Source of the DNA: Acidobacteriota bacterium
Lineage (GTDB): Bacteria > Acidobacteriota > Polarisedimenticolia > JAPUIV01
Assembly: GCA_027296665.1 (NCBI GenBank)
Contig: JAPUIV010000090.1
Location: 1-15,146, forward strand
Length of the DNA: 15,146 bases
Direction of reading: 5' to 3'
Of the stretch, positions 1-6,565 are shown in pieces. Within the stretch, counting starts at the first letter, position 1, and each line of letters starts with the position of its first letter. The translations under genes and the position numbers were made by a program. The notes beneath the pieces are model-generated. The model saw only the letters and a list, made by a program, of their open reading frames with translations, was not told where the DNA came from and searched no databases.

Positions 1-2
1 CG

Positions 3-809
3 AGCGGGCGGATCGATGCGGGAATCGCCGGGGGCGTGGAATGGCTATCAGGCACTGCTCCGAACACCATCAAGGAACCGAGCACAGGTCTTTCGATGGG
101 GGAACATACGGAAATCACCCGCAAGGAATGGAAAACCGATCGCCGGCGGCAAGATGAAATTGCTCTCGCCAGCCACCGGAACGCCGTTGCGGCCCGTGAG
201 AAACTGGCGGCGGAAATCTTCCCCCTGGCGGGGATCGAGCACGATACCGGCCCTCGCCCCGATACAACGATGGCAGCCCTCTCGGCTTTGAAACCGGTGT
301 TCGAGGAAGATGGCACCCTCACGGCCGGAAATTCCTCGCCGATCACCGATGGGGCGTCCGCCGTTCTTCTCATGAACGAGGAGCGCGCCCGGTCCGAGAA
401 ACGGGAGCCGCTGGCCTTTATCCGAGACATACAATACGGGGCCATCGACCCGGGGGAAGGCCTCCTCATGGCGCCAGCCATCGTCGTCCCGAAACTCCTG
501 AAACGGACCGGACTTCTGCTTGACCGGATCGATCTCATCGAGATTCACGAAGCATTCACCGCCCAGGTCCTGGCCAACGCCATGGCCTGGGAACGAGGGT
601 GGAAAGCCGACCCGATCGGGCCGGTTGATTGGGACCGAGTGAATGTGAACGGAGGTTCGATTGCCATCGGCCACCCCTGGTCGGCCACTGGAGGGCGGAT
701 TCTGACAACACTGGCCTGCGAAATGGACCGCCGCGATGTTTCCCTGGGACTTATCAGTATTTGCGCGGCTGGAGGACTGGCTGGAGCAATGATATTGGAG
801 CGAGGATGA
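3..809 (+). CDS. Acetyl-CoA C-acyltransferase (thiolase), FadI/HADHB-like, 5' end outside window
   Basis: C-terminal part of a thiolase, which cleaves 3-ketoacyl-CoA with CoA to acetyl-CoA and a shortened acyl-CoA (beta-oxidation) or runs the reverse condensation. The frame is open from base 3 and begins with AGIAGGVE, the usual thiolase segment after the nucleophilic cysteine, so the N-terminal third with that cysteine lies upstream. Visible motifs are HEAF (546-557), GGSIAIGHPWSATGGR (GHP at 669) and the C-terminal CAAGG loop holding the acid/base cysteine (codon 762-764). HEAF rather than NEAF, and CAAGG rather than CxGGG, match the FadI/trifunctional-beta branch. The usual GHPF(G/A)ATG is GHPWSATG here. 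The TGA stop overlaps the next ATG (ATGA), implying translational coupling to the MDR gene. The family is certain; chain-length specificity cannot be read. Confidence 0.93.
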   Translation, partial: SGRIDAGIAGGVEWLSGTAPNTIKEPSTGLSMGEHTEITRKEWKTDRRRQDEIALASHRNAVAAREKLAAEIFPLAGIEHDTGPRPDTTMAALSALKPVFEEDGTLTAGNSSPITDGASAVLLMNEERARSEKREPLAFIRDIQYGAIDPGEGLLMAPAIVVPKLLKRTGLLLDRIDLIEIHEAFTAQVLANAMAWERGWKADPIGPVDWDRVNVNGGSIAIGHPWSATGGRILTTLACEMDRRDVSLGLISICAAGGLAGAMILERG

Positions 810-1774
810 AGGCTGTCGTCATTCACGAAGCGGGCGGACCGGATGTCCTGAAACTCGAAAGCCGGCCGATTCCCAAACCAAAGGCGGGATGGATACTGAT
901 CAAGGTCAAGGCCTTCGGCCTGAATCGATCCGAACTCTTCACCCGACAGGGCCATTCCCCAAGTGTTACCTTCCCGCGCATTCTCGGAATCGAGGCAGTC
1001 GGGGTGGTCGAAGCAGCGCCGGGCGGCGAGTTCCAACCTGGCAACAGGGTTGCGACCGCCATGGGCGGTATGGGGCGCGCCTTCGACGGCGGTTACGCCG
1101 AATACACACTGGTGCCGGCAACACAGGTGCAGAAGCTGGACACCGAACTCGACTGGCCCACCCTGGGCGCCTTGCCGGAGATGATCCAGACAGCCTGGGG
1201 CTCCCTGCACACGGCCCTGCGGATCGCCCCAGGCCAGACGATTCTCATCCGCGGCGGAACCACTTCGGTGGGACTGGCGGCTGCGGTGCTGGCCAATAAG
1301 CACGGCTTGAAGATTATCGCGACGACGCGGAAACCCGAACGCGAAGCGATGCTGCGCGAGAACGCCGCAGCCGATGTCGTCATCGATGGGGGGACGATTG
1401 CCGACGAAATCCTCCGGCGGGTTCCCGGCGGGGTGGACCGCGTGCTCGAGTTGGTCGGCACCGCGACACTTATCGACTCAATGCAGTGTGCCGCAAAACA
1501 GGGCGTCGTCTGCATGACCGGAATGGTAGGCAATCGCTGGGAGTTCGAGAAATTCAGCCCGATGGGCGCGATCCCGACGGCGGTTAATCTCACGACCTAT
1601 GCCGGGGGCCCCGAGGATTTTTTATCGACGCCGCTCCAGGAATTTATCGACGAAATTGAACAGGGACGGGCCAAAGCGCCCATCGGGAGGGTTTTCTCCA
1701 TCGACGAGATCGTCGAAGCCCACCGAACGATGGAGGAAAATCTTGCCGGCGGCAAAATCGTCGTGACCATTTGA
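806..1774 (+). CDS. Zinc-independent MDR oxidoreductase (NADPH:quinone reductase / enoyl reductase-like)
   Basis: Medium-chain dehydrogenase/reductase of 322 aa, the normal length for the quinone-oxidoreductase branch. It has an N-terminal GroES-like domain (about residues 1-125), with GIEAVGVVE where zinc enzymes carry the GHE zinc site, and no structural-zinc cysteine cluster. A Rossmann domain (about 125-265) follows, with nucleotide loop RGGTTSVG at 149-156. The C-terminal EAHRTMEENLAGGKIVV is typical of the family. The frame is open farther upstream, but ATG 806 is chosen because it begins MKAVVIHEAGGPDVL, the canonical N-terminus, and overlaps the thiolase stop. Pairing with a thiolase suggests an NAD(P)H-dependent reduction in acyl-CoA or other lipid metabolism; the substrate (quinone, enoyl-CoA, aldehyde) is not determinable. 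It ends 15 bp from a convergent gene. Confidence 0.9.
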   Translation: MKAVVIHEAGGPDVLKLESRPIPKPKAGWILIKVKAFGLNRSELFTRQGHSPSVTFPRILGIEAVGVVEAAPGGEFQPGNRVATAMGGMGRAFDGGYAEYTLVPATQVQKLDTELDWPTLGALPEMIQTAWGSLHTALRIAPGQTILIRGGTTSVGLAAAVLANKHGLKIIATTRKPEREAMLRENAAADVVIDGGTIADEILRRVPGGVDRVLELVGTATLIDSMQCAAKQGVVCMTGMVGNRWEFEKFSPMGAIPTAVNLTTYAGGPEDFLSTPLQEFIDEIEQGRAKAPIGRVFSIDEIVEAHRTMEENLAGGKIVVTI

Positions 1775-1789
1775 ATTCACCAATCGAAA

Positions 1790-2698
1790 TCACCTGGTTC
1801 TAACTTCAACATGAGCCAGGAGCCAATCCTTCATCATTTTCGATACGCCTTCTACTAATTCCCCATCGATAGCGATGCCGTGATCGGCCCCTTCGAAGAC
1901 CTTGTAGGTGAAATCCTTACTGTGATCCTGAATGAGACTTTCCAGGATCGCGACGCTCTCACGGGTCGGTTGACTTCTATCCAGTTCCCCGTACAGCCAT
2001 AAACCCGGAACGGTAATTTTTTCCAGGTAAGGCAGGGGATCGAACATCGACGGCCCCTTTTCTGCTAATCTCCTCGAGATCTCCTCACGGGTAAGATTTC
2101 TATAAACAAATTTCCAGAATGGATCATCCCCGGTCAGTCGACTGTAATAATCTTCCTCGCCGAGGGTCACCGTGGCGCCGGAAAAAATAACGGTGAACGA
2201 GACATCTTCAGACTCAGCAGCGGCGACCGGGATGATCCAGCCGGCCTGACTCTGACCCAGAAGCCCGATCAGAGAACTGTTCACCTCCCCTCTGGTCTTC
2301 AGGTAATCCACTCCCGCCACCACATCGCTCGCCAGAAGCGGTATGTCGATGTCCAGACCTCCCAGGTATTTTCCGCCGGAATCGCCAACTCCGCGTTTGT
2401 TGTAGGAGAGGCAGGCAAAGCCCAAATCGACAAAGACCCTGATCGAAGCCTCCATTCTTTCGGCTGTGGTCCTGCCGGAACCATCTACGATGACCAGGGC
2501 AGGATGGGGCCCGGAGTTTTTTGGCAGCCACAGGATTCCCGATAACAAGATTTCCGCGTTGTGGTAGGTCACCCTTTCTTTCTGATATTCGGCGATCGGT
2601 TCAATCGGTTCACTTGAGCTGGTTCGGTTCGTGCAGCCGACAAGAAGGCTCATGAAAACGATTACGACGGAGGTCATCCGTTTGACCCTTCTCAGCAT
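1790..2698 (-). CDS. Alpha/beta hydrolase lipoprotein (dienelactone hydrolase/acyl-peptidase type)
   Basis: Predicted envelope-anchored serine hydrolase of 302 aa. The N-terminus has basic residues, a hydrophobic run and lipobox LLVGC, with lipidated Cys22; Thr follows it, so no Asp+2 inner-membrane retention signal. A Ser/Thr/Glu/Pro-rich linker leads to the alpha/beta fold. Catalytic elements are the nucleophile Ser150 in GQSQAG (148-153), Asp240 in YGELDRSQP and His273 in EGADHGIA. The oxyanion-hole strand is VIVDGSG, and NKRGVGDSGG (100-109) is typical of DLH/prolyl-oligopeptidase-like hydrolases. A GTG at 2713 is in frame, but the ATG at 2698 is preferred because a GGAGGA ribosome site lies 7 nt upstream and the GTG itself borders that site. 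Substrate is unknown: an ester, thioester or peptide is possible. Divergent from the PDZ protease gene. Confidence 0.88.
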   Translation of the reverse strand: MLRRVKRMTSVVIVFMSLLVGCTNRTSSSEPIEPIAEYQKERVTYHNAEILLSGILWLPKNSGPHPALVIVDGSGRTTAERMEASIRVFVDLGFACLSYNKRGVGDSGGKYLGGLDIDIPLLASDVVAGVDYLKTRGEVNSSLIGLLGQSQAGWIIPVAAAESEDVSFTVIFSGATVTLGEEDYYSRLTGDDPFWKFVYRNLTREEISRRLAEKGPSMFDPLPYLEKITVPGLWLYGELDRSQPTRESVAILESLIQDHSKDFTYKVFEGADHGIAIDGELVEGVSKMMKDWLLAHVEVRTR

Positions 2699-2705
2699 TA
2701 TTTTT

Positions 2706-2711
2706 TCCTCC
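2706..2711 (-). promoter_or_regulatory. Shine-Dalgarno site that decides the hydrolase start
   Basis: GGAGGA on the minus strand, 7 nt before ATG 2698-2696. It falls directly after the alternative in-frame GTG (2713-2711), so that GTG is very unlikely to be the initiator. Confidence 0.7.
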
Positions 2712-2794
2712 ACTTGCAGGAAATCGACCGCCTTGTCTTGAACCGGTCGCGATCTACTCGCGGTCCGGCAGTTTCCTTAATATATAGATACGAT

Positions 2795-2810
2795 CCGTAC
2801 CATGGTACGG
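2795..2810. promoter_or_regulatory. Perfect 16-bp palindrome, candidate operator
   Basis: CCGTACCATGGTACGG is its own reverse complement and lies in the 257-bp region between the divergent hydrolase (starts 2698) and protease (starts 2956) genes. On the minus strand it sits 10 bp before the AT-rich run TATCTATATATT (2790-2779), a possible -10 region that has no good -35 hexamer, so the palindrome occupies about the -35 position. That placement would suit a dimeric regulator. The symmetry is seen directly; the operator role is inferred. Confidence 0.45.
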
Positions 2811-2824
2811 GGGTTCCATCAATT

Positions 2825-2854
2825 TTGAATCAAATCAAACTCTGTATCGTTAAT
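2825..2854 (+). promoter_or_regulatory. Weak sigma70-like promoter candidate for the PDZ protease gene
   Basis: TTGAAT (2825-2830), an 18-nt spacer and GTTAAT (2849-2854) each match the consensus at four of six positions. The leader would be about 95 nt. This is the best plus-strand candidate between the palindrome and the gene, but it is not strong. Confidence 0.25.
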
Positions 2855-2955
2855 TAGGAAAGAGGCAAGAATGGCATCGGGGATTCGATTTCTCCCTCGA
2901 AGCCCGTAAATGAACCTGCGGCAGGGATAATGTCGTTTTCCAAGGAGGTTTTTGG

Positions 2956-4209
2956 ATGAAGTTCAGAAATTTATTCACATGGCTCGTAGCAATCGCCATT
3001 CTGGGCACGACTCCTTTGACGGCACAGCATGGCCAGAGAGTCCGCCAACTCCCGGAAACCCTTGATTTCAAGGTCACCGCCCCATCCGGAGTCCCGGAAA
3101 TCCCATTTCAATTGGTGAACAACCACATCATCATCCCGATCTCCGTGAACGGTTCGGAGCCATTCAAAATCATTCTGGACACCGGCATGCCGATGACCGG
3201 TCTCGCTCTCTTCGATAGCGATAAAGTCAAGGCGTTGGATCTTTCTTTTGAACCTGGCATGAGGGTACAGGTGGGCGGCGCCGGAGGAAAGGGAAAGCAT
3301 TTCGAGGCAAAAATGGCGAGCGACGTCGCCTGGTCCATGCCGGGCCTCGAGACCACTGGAGGTCGTGCGATCATCCTTCCGGCCATGGAGCACCTGACCC
3401 ATTACCATGGAGGAATTATCGGGGCAGCCCTATTCGAAAATTTCGCTGTCGAGATCGATCACGATGACAATGTCATCCGCCTGCACGATCCCAATCGGTA
3501 CCAGGCTCCTCCGGAAAGCACTTCGGCTCCCCTTACCTTCAAGATGGGGATCCCCTTTGTCGATGCTTCCGCGAAGATGGTAAGCGGCTCGAATGTTCCA
3601 ATCACCGTGGCTGTCGATCTGGGAGCAAGTCACGCCATCTCCCTCAATACCGATTCCCACGAGGAAATCAATGTACCTGAGGGCGCCGTAAAAACTATCC
3701 TGGGGCGCGGTCTCAGCGGTCCGGTGCGGGGGAAGGTGGGGCGCATAGCCGGCCTGGATCTCGGTGGCTACGACCTCAGGAACGTCATAACCGGGTTTCC
3801 CGTGAGCAAACACCAAAACCCCCGGGGTATCGACTCGCGCAATGGCAATCTGGGGAATGGAATTCTCAAACGATTCAACGTCACCTTTGACTACCAACGC
3901 AAACAGATGGTACTGGAGCCCAACAAACGGTTCGGCGATCCTTTCGAGTTCGACATGAGTGGCATCGTCTTTCAGCAGAGCCACGAACGCGGCGTCTGGA
4001 TCGAATCGATCCTGCCAGACTCCCCGGCTGAGGAGGCAGGCTTGCGCCCTGACGACATCATCCTCTCGGTTGACGGAATCGATGCCGCGGCAGTTGGTTA
4101 TTATGCGATCCGGGAGAAGTTACGGGAGGACGGGAAGAGCGTGACGATCCTGTACCGGCGCGGAATCAAGAAACGGGAAGTTAAACTCAAATTACGACGG
4201 TTAGTGTGA
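2956..4209 (+). CDS. Secreted retropepsin-like aspartyl protease with C-terminal PDZ domain
   Basis: A 417-aa exported protein. A signal peptide (about residues 1-23, cleavage likely after LTA) is followed by two aspartyl-protease-like lobes. Lobe 1 carries IILDTG with the catalytic triplet D75-T76-G77. Lobe 2 carries AVDLGASHAISL with D221-L222-G223, where family members usually have DTG or DSG. A flap-like glycine-rich stretch (GGAGGKG, 108-114) sits between them. A PDZ domain follows (about 335-412), with RGVWIESILPDSPAEEAGLR and the GLRPDDIILSVDG carboxylate-loop region. The start ATG has AAGGAGG seven nt upstream. PDZ-linked bacterial retropepsin-like proteins are presumed periplasmic or surface proteases; substrates are generally unknown. 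Monocistronic by layout: a divergent gene lies upstream and a 315-bp gap follows. Confidence 0.85.
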   Translation: MKFRNLFTWLVAIAILGTTPLTAQHGQRVRQLPETLDFKVTAPSGVPEIPFQLVNNHIIIPISVNGSEPFKIILDTGMPMTGLALFDSDKVKALDLSFEPGMRVQVGGAGGKGKHFEAKMASDVAWSMPGLETTGGRAIILPAMEHLTHYHGGIIGAALFENFAVEIDHDDNVIRLHDPNRYQAPPESTSAPLTFKMGIPFVDASAKMVSGSNVPITVAVDLGASHAISLNTDSHEEINVPEGAVKTILGRGLSGPVRGKVGRIAGLDLGGYDLRNVITGFPVSKHQNPRGIDSRNGNLGNGILKRFNVTFDYQRKQMVLEPNKRFGDPFEFDMSGIVFQQSHERGVWIESILPDSPAEEAGLRPDDIILSVDGIDAAAVGYYAIREKLREDGKSVTILYRRGIKKREVKLKLRRLV

Positions 4210-4524
4210 TGGGTATCATCCTCCCTTTGGGTGTTAAGTCATCCAGGAACTGACAAACCTAGTCATCCGGCAGACCCGACATACTGCGAGTTTGCGGTTC
4301 CCTTCACGCAACTGCCGGAGATTCGCCCACTCAGATAATCCGTCCCTTCCATACATCCCCTTCCAGCAGTAAAAAATAAAGAAGGGTCTTCATTGGGCCC
4401 TGGAAACTGTCAAGAAAGGCCAACGGTTCACCGCATTCGGGAGAAACTTTCGCCTGCAGTGGCACCAGAACCCGCCACAATGTGGTAGATTACCGGTCTT
4501 GAATTCACAACCTGAAGGAGTTCG
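4210..4524. other. Intergenic region, no gene seen; one inverted repeat and the reductase leader
   Basis: No convincing reading frame or T-tailed terminator is visible after the protease stop. The region holds an 8-bp inverted repeat (4266-4273 with 4312-4319), an AGTCATCC pair about 25 bp apart (4236 and 4261), a small dyad CCACA-A-TGTGG near 4477, and the AAGGAG ribosome site at 4515-4520 for the reductase. No strong -35/-10 pair is evident. Confidence 0.5.
4266..4319. repeat. 8-bp perfect inverted repeat with 38-nt loop
   Basis: TCCGGCAG (4266-4273) is complementary to CTGCCGGA (4312-4319). Inside the loop a shorter TGCG/CGCA pair is also possible. No T-run follows on either strand, so it is not a standard intrinsic terminator. 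It may form a 3' hairpin on the protease transcript; role unknown. Confidence 0.3.
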
Positions 4525-5892
4525 ATGTCCGACAACCTAGGATCTGAAACACGGCCCCTGAGAGTGGCCATCATCGGAAGCGGACCGAGTGGTTTCTATG
4601 CAGCAGAAGGGCTGCTCCGGTCCGGACTGCGGGTCAAGGTCGACATGTTCGAAAAGCTGCCGCCTCCCTTCGGCCTGGTGCGATACGGGGTCGCTCCCGA
4701 CCATCCGAAAATCAAGAAGGTGACCCGCGTCTATGAAAAAACGGGAAAGAAAGAAGGGTTCGAGTATTTCGGCAATGTCAACATCGGCGAGGACCTGTCG
4801 GTCGAGGATCTCAAGCAGCATTACGACGCACAGATCTACGCCTGCGGGGCCCAGACAGACCGGCAACTGAACATTCCCGGCATCGACCTGCCCGGGAGCT
4901 ACACGGCCACCGAATTCGTTGCCTGGTACAACGGGCATCCGGAGTACATCGACAGAGAATTCGATCTCAACCAGGAGATTGCCTTCATCATCGGCCAGGG
5001 AAACGTGGCAATGGACGTGGCCCGAATCCTGGCGAAGACGGTTGACGAACTCAAAAACACCGACATCGCCCAGTACGCGCTCGAAGCGCTGGCGAAAAGC
5101 AAGGTGAGGGAGATCCACCTGGTGGGCCGGCGCGGCCCCGCCCAGACCGCGTTCACTCCGCCGGAGATCAAGGAGTTCGGAGAACTGGCGGCCTGCGATC
5201 CGGTGGTCAAGCCCGAGGACCTGGTGCTCAACGAGACCAGCCGGCAAGAGCTCGAGGATCCGAAATTTCGGGAAAAGAAAAGGAATTACGAGATCCTGAA
5301 AGGTTATTCCGAAGGGGGCACGCATGAAAAGCCGAAAAAGTTCCTCGTCCACTTCTTCCGTAGCCCGATTGAACTGGTCGGTGACGGAAAGCTGGAGAAG
5401 GTCATCTTCTGCAAGAACGTACTGGTCGGTGAGCCGGGCCGGCAAAAAGCGAAATTCACCGACGAGCGAGTAGAGATCAAGGGCGGTCTGTTCTTCCGGA
5501 GCGTCGGGTACCGGGGAGTGCCGATCGAGGGTGTCCCGTTTCACGATGCCTGGGGGATATTTCCGAACACCGACGGAAGAATCGAGGGTGCGCCGGGATT
5601 TTACGCCGTCGGTTGGATCAAGAGGGGTCCCAGCGGGGTCATCGGAACCAATAAAGCGGACAGTATCGCCACGGTAAAGGGGTTACTGGCCGACCTACCC
5701 GATTTGATCCCCTGCCCGAAACCCGACACCGGCGCGGTATCAGAAATCCTGAAGACAAAGGGAGTCGCCGTAGTGACCTTCGCCGACTGGGGGAAAATCG
5801 ACGCCGCGGAAATCGCCAACGGGAAAAAGGTTGGAAAACCGCGCGAGAAGTTCGTGACCGTCAAGGAGATGTTAAGGGTAATCGAAAAATAA
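4525..5892 (+). CDS. Ferredoxin-NADP+ reductase, adrenodoxin reductase type (FprA-like)
   Basis: A 455-aa flavoprotein that transfers electrons between NADP(H) and ferredoxin through FAD. The FAD-binding Rossmann motif GSGPSG is at residues 18-23. The segment FEKLPPPFGLVRYGVAPDHP (42-61) is a hallmark of adrenodoxin reductase/FprA. The NADP domain has GQGNVAMDVARIL (157-169) and GRRGPAQTAFTPPE (201-214), where arginines contact the NADP phosphate. The C-terminal FAD-contact motif GWIKRGPSGVIGTNK is at 363-377. Length is normal for the family. The start is supported by AAGGAG 4 nt upstream of the ATG, and the Rossmann strand begins at the usual position. No ferredoxin or P450 gene is in the window, so the partner is unknown. 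Its TAA is the first base pair of a minus-strand terminator hairpin. Confidence 0.95.
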   Translation: MSDNLGSETRPLRVAIIGSGPSGFYAAEGLLRSGLRVKVDMFEKLPPPFGLVRYGVAPDHPKIKKVTRVYEKTGKKEGFEYFGNVNIGEDLSVEDLKQHYDAQIYACGAQTDRQLNIPGIDLPGSYTATEFVAWYNGHPEYIDREFDLNQEIAFIIGQGNVAMDVARILAKTVDELKNTDIAQYALEALAKSKVREIHLVGRRGPAQTAFTPPEIKEFGELAACDPVVKPEDLVLNETSRQELEDPKFREKKRNYEILKGYSEGGTHEKPKKFLVHFFRSPIELVGDGKLEKVIFCKNVLVGEPGRQKAKFTDERVEIKGGLFFRSVGYRGVPIEGVPFHDAWGIFPNTDGRIEGAPGFYAVGWIKRGPSGVIGTNKADSIATVKGLLADLPDLIPCPKPDTGAVSEILKTKGVAVVTFADWGKIDAAEIANGKKVGKPREKFVTVKEMLRVIEK

Positions 5893-5908
5893 GGGGCCAG
5901 AGGCCCCT
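5885..5908 (-). terminator. Intrinsic terminator of the cysteine-rich gene
   Basis: Read on the minus strand, AGGGGCC-TCT-GGCCCCT forms a perfect 7-bp GC-rich stem with a 3-nt loop (5908-5892), followed by TATTTTT (5891-5885). It lies 38 nt beyond the small gene's stop. No T-run follows on the plus strand, so it should act on the minus-strand transcript. It overlaps the last base of the reductase stop codon. Confidence 0.8.
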
Positions 5909-5946
5909 GGAAATCCTATCTGAGGTTGAAACACGGAACGGGTGAT

Positions 5947-6285
5947 TCAGGGAAGCGGGTCATCACCGCCATCACTCACGCTCTGTCCTCTCGGACAGGC
6001 CACCTTACATTGCTCCTTGAGGAAGGCAGCGGTTTCATCACAGGCGGCCCTCGCCGGGTCACAGGCAGCAATACAGCTGGTTTGGTCCGTCAGGTCTTTG
6101 CAATCAGATTTGCATCCCAACATGGAATCCCGGCAAGCGTTCTTCAGAGGTTTGTTGTCGGTGTTGCATTGGGTGAGGCAAGTGCTGGTGGCGTTCCGGG
6201 CGGCAGGCAAAAGGGAAACTGTCGAAAAAACCAGCCCCAAGGCCAGAAGAAGCACGAAAAGGCCCTTTAATCTCCAATTTCGCAT
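5947..6285 (-). CDS. Small secreted ten-cysteine protein, probable disulfide-linked helical hairpin
   Basis: A 112-aa hypothetical protein that I do not recognise as a named family. Residues 1-29 look like a signal peptide (MRNWRLKGLF followed by a hydrophobic run to about PAA). The mature part has ten cysteines at 36, 40, 51, 58, 62, 71, 75, 82, 93 and 97, including four CX3C pairs. Spacings are 3-10-6-3-8-3-6-10-3, an exact mirror image about residue 66.5. This fits an antiparallel helical hairpin with pairs 36-97, 40-93, 51-82, 58-75 and 62-71 (inferred). The tail is acidic (SDGGDDP). The frame extends 16 codons upstream, but the ATG at 6285 is chosen because GAGGAG lies just before it and the signal peptide starts there. 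It has its own promoter and terminator. Function is unknown; redox, metal-binding or structural roles are possible. Confidence 0.8.
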   Translation of the reverse strand: MRNWRLKGLFVLLLALGLVFSTVSLLPAARNATSTCLTQCNTDNKPLKNACRDSMLGCKSDCKDLTDQTSCIAACDPARAACDETAAFLKEQCKVACPRGQSVSDGGDDPLP

Positions 6286-6324
6286 GGATCTCCTCTGTAA
6301 TACCCCCCCCTGAGTCACAGCTTC

Positions 6325-6352
6325 AAAGTACAACGAAACCGAGATATGTCAA
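6325..6352 (-). promoter_or_regulatory. Sigma70-like promoter for the cysteine-rich gene
   Basis: On the minus strand, consensus TTGACA (6352-6347), a 16-nt spacer and TACTTT (6330-6325). The -35 is perfect and the -10 weak. Predicted start is near 6318, giving a leader of about 32 nt that contains a run of eight G (plus-strand C8, 6303-6310) before the ribosome site. Confidence 0.5.
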
Positions 6353-6565
6353 GATCGAATCGATCCATGAGGTTCCACTTGGAGGGATTGGAGTGAGTAT
6401 AGAAAGGGATTGAACTGGATTAATACCTGACAATCTTCCATTCTCCCCGGAAGGAATCGTACACGGAAAAGTCATTACCATCGTCCTTGATTTTGTTTGC
6501 CAAGCATTCCGCCCTTGACTATTGTTGTATTTTAGGGCAGATGCAATAATATTCCGCGTTGCAAC

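Noticed and set aside
629..805. N-terminal extension of the MDR oxidoreductase
   Set aside because: The frame is open upstream of ATG 806, but the extension overlaps the conserved thiolase C-terminus and adds 59 residues that no family member has.
4454..4479. Sigma54-type promoter near TGGCACC before the ferredoxin reductase
   Set aside because: The -24 half resembles TGGCAC, but no TTGC(A/T) element sits at the required -12 distance.
4537..5544. 335-aa minus-strand open frame opposite the ferredoxin reductase
   Set aside because: It lies entirely antisense to a clear FprA-type gene and shows no recognisable motif or ribosome site.
6286..6333. 16-codon extension of the cysteine-rich protein to an upstream ATG
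   Set aside because: It would place the start at the predicted -10 element and put a non-hydrophobic segment before the signal peptide; the ATG at 6285 has its own GAGGAG site.
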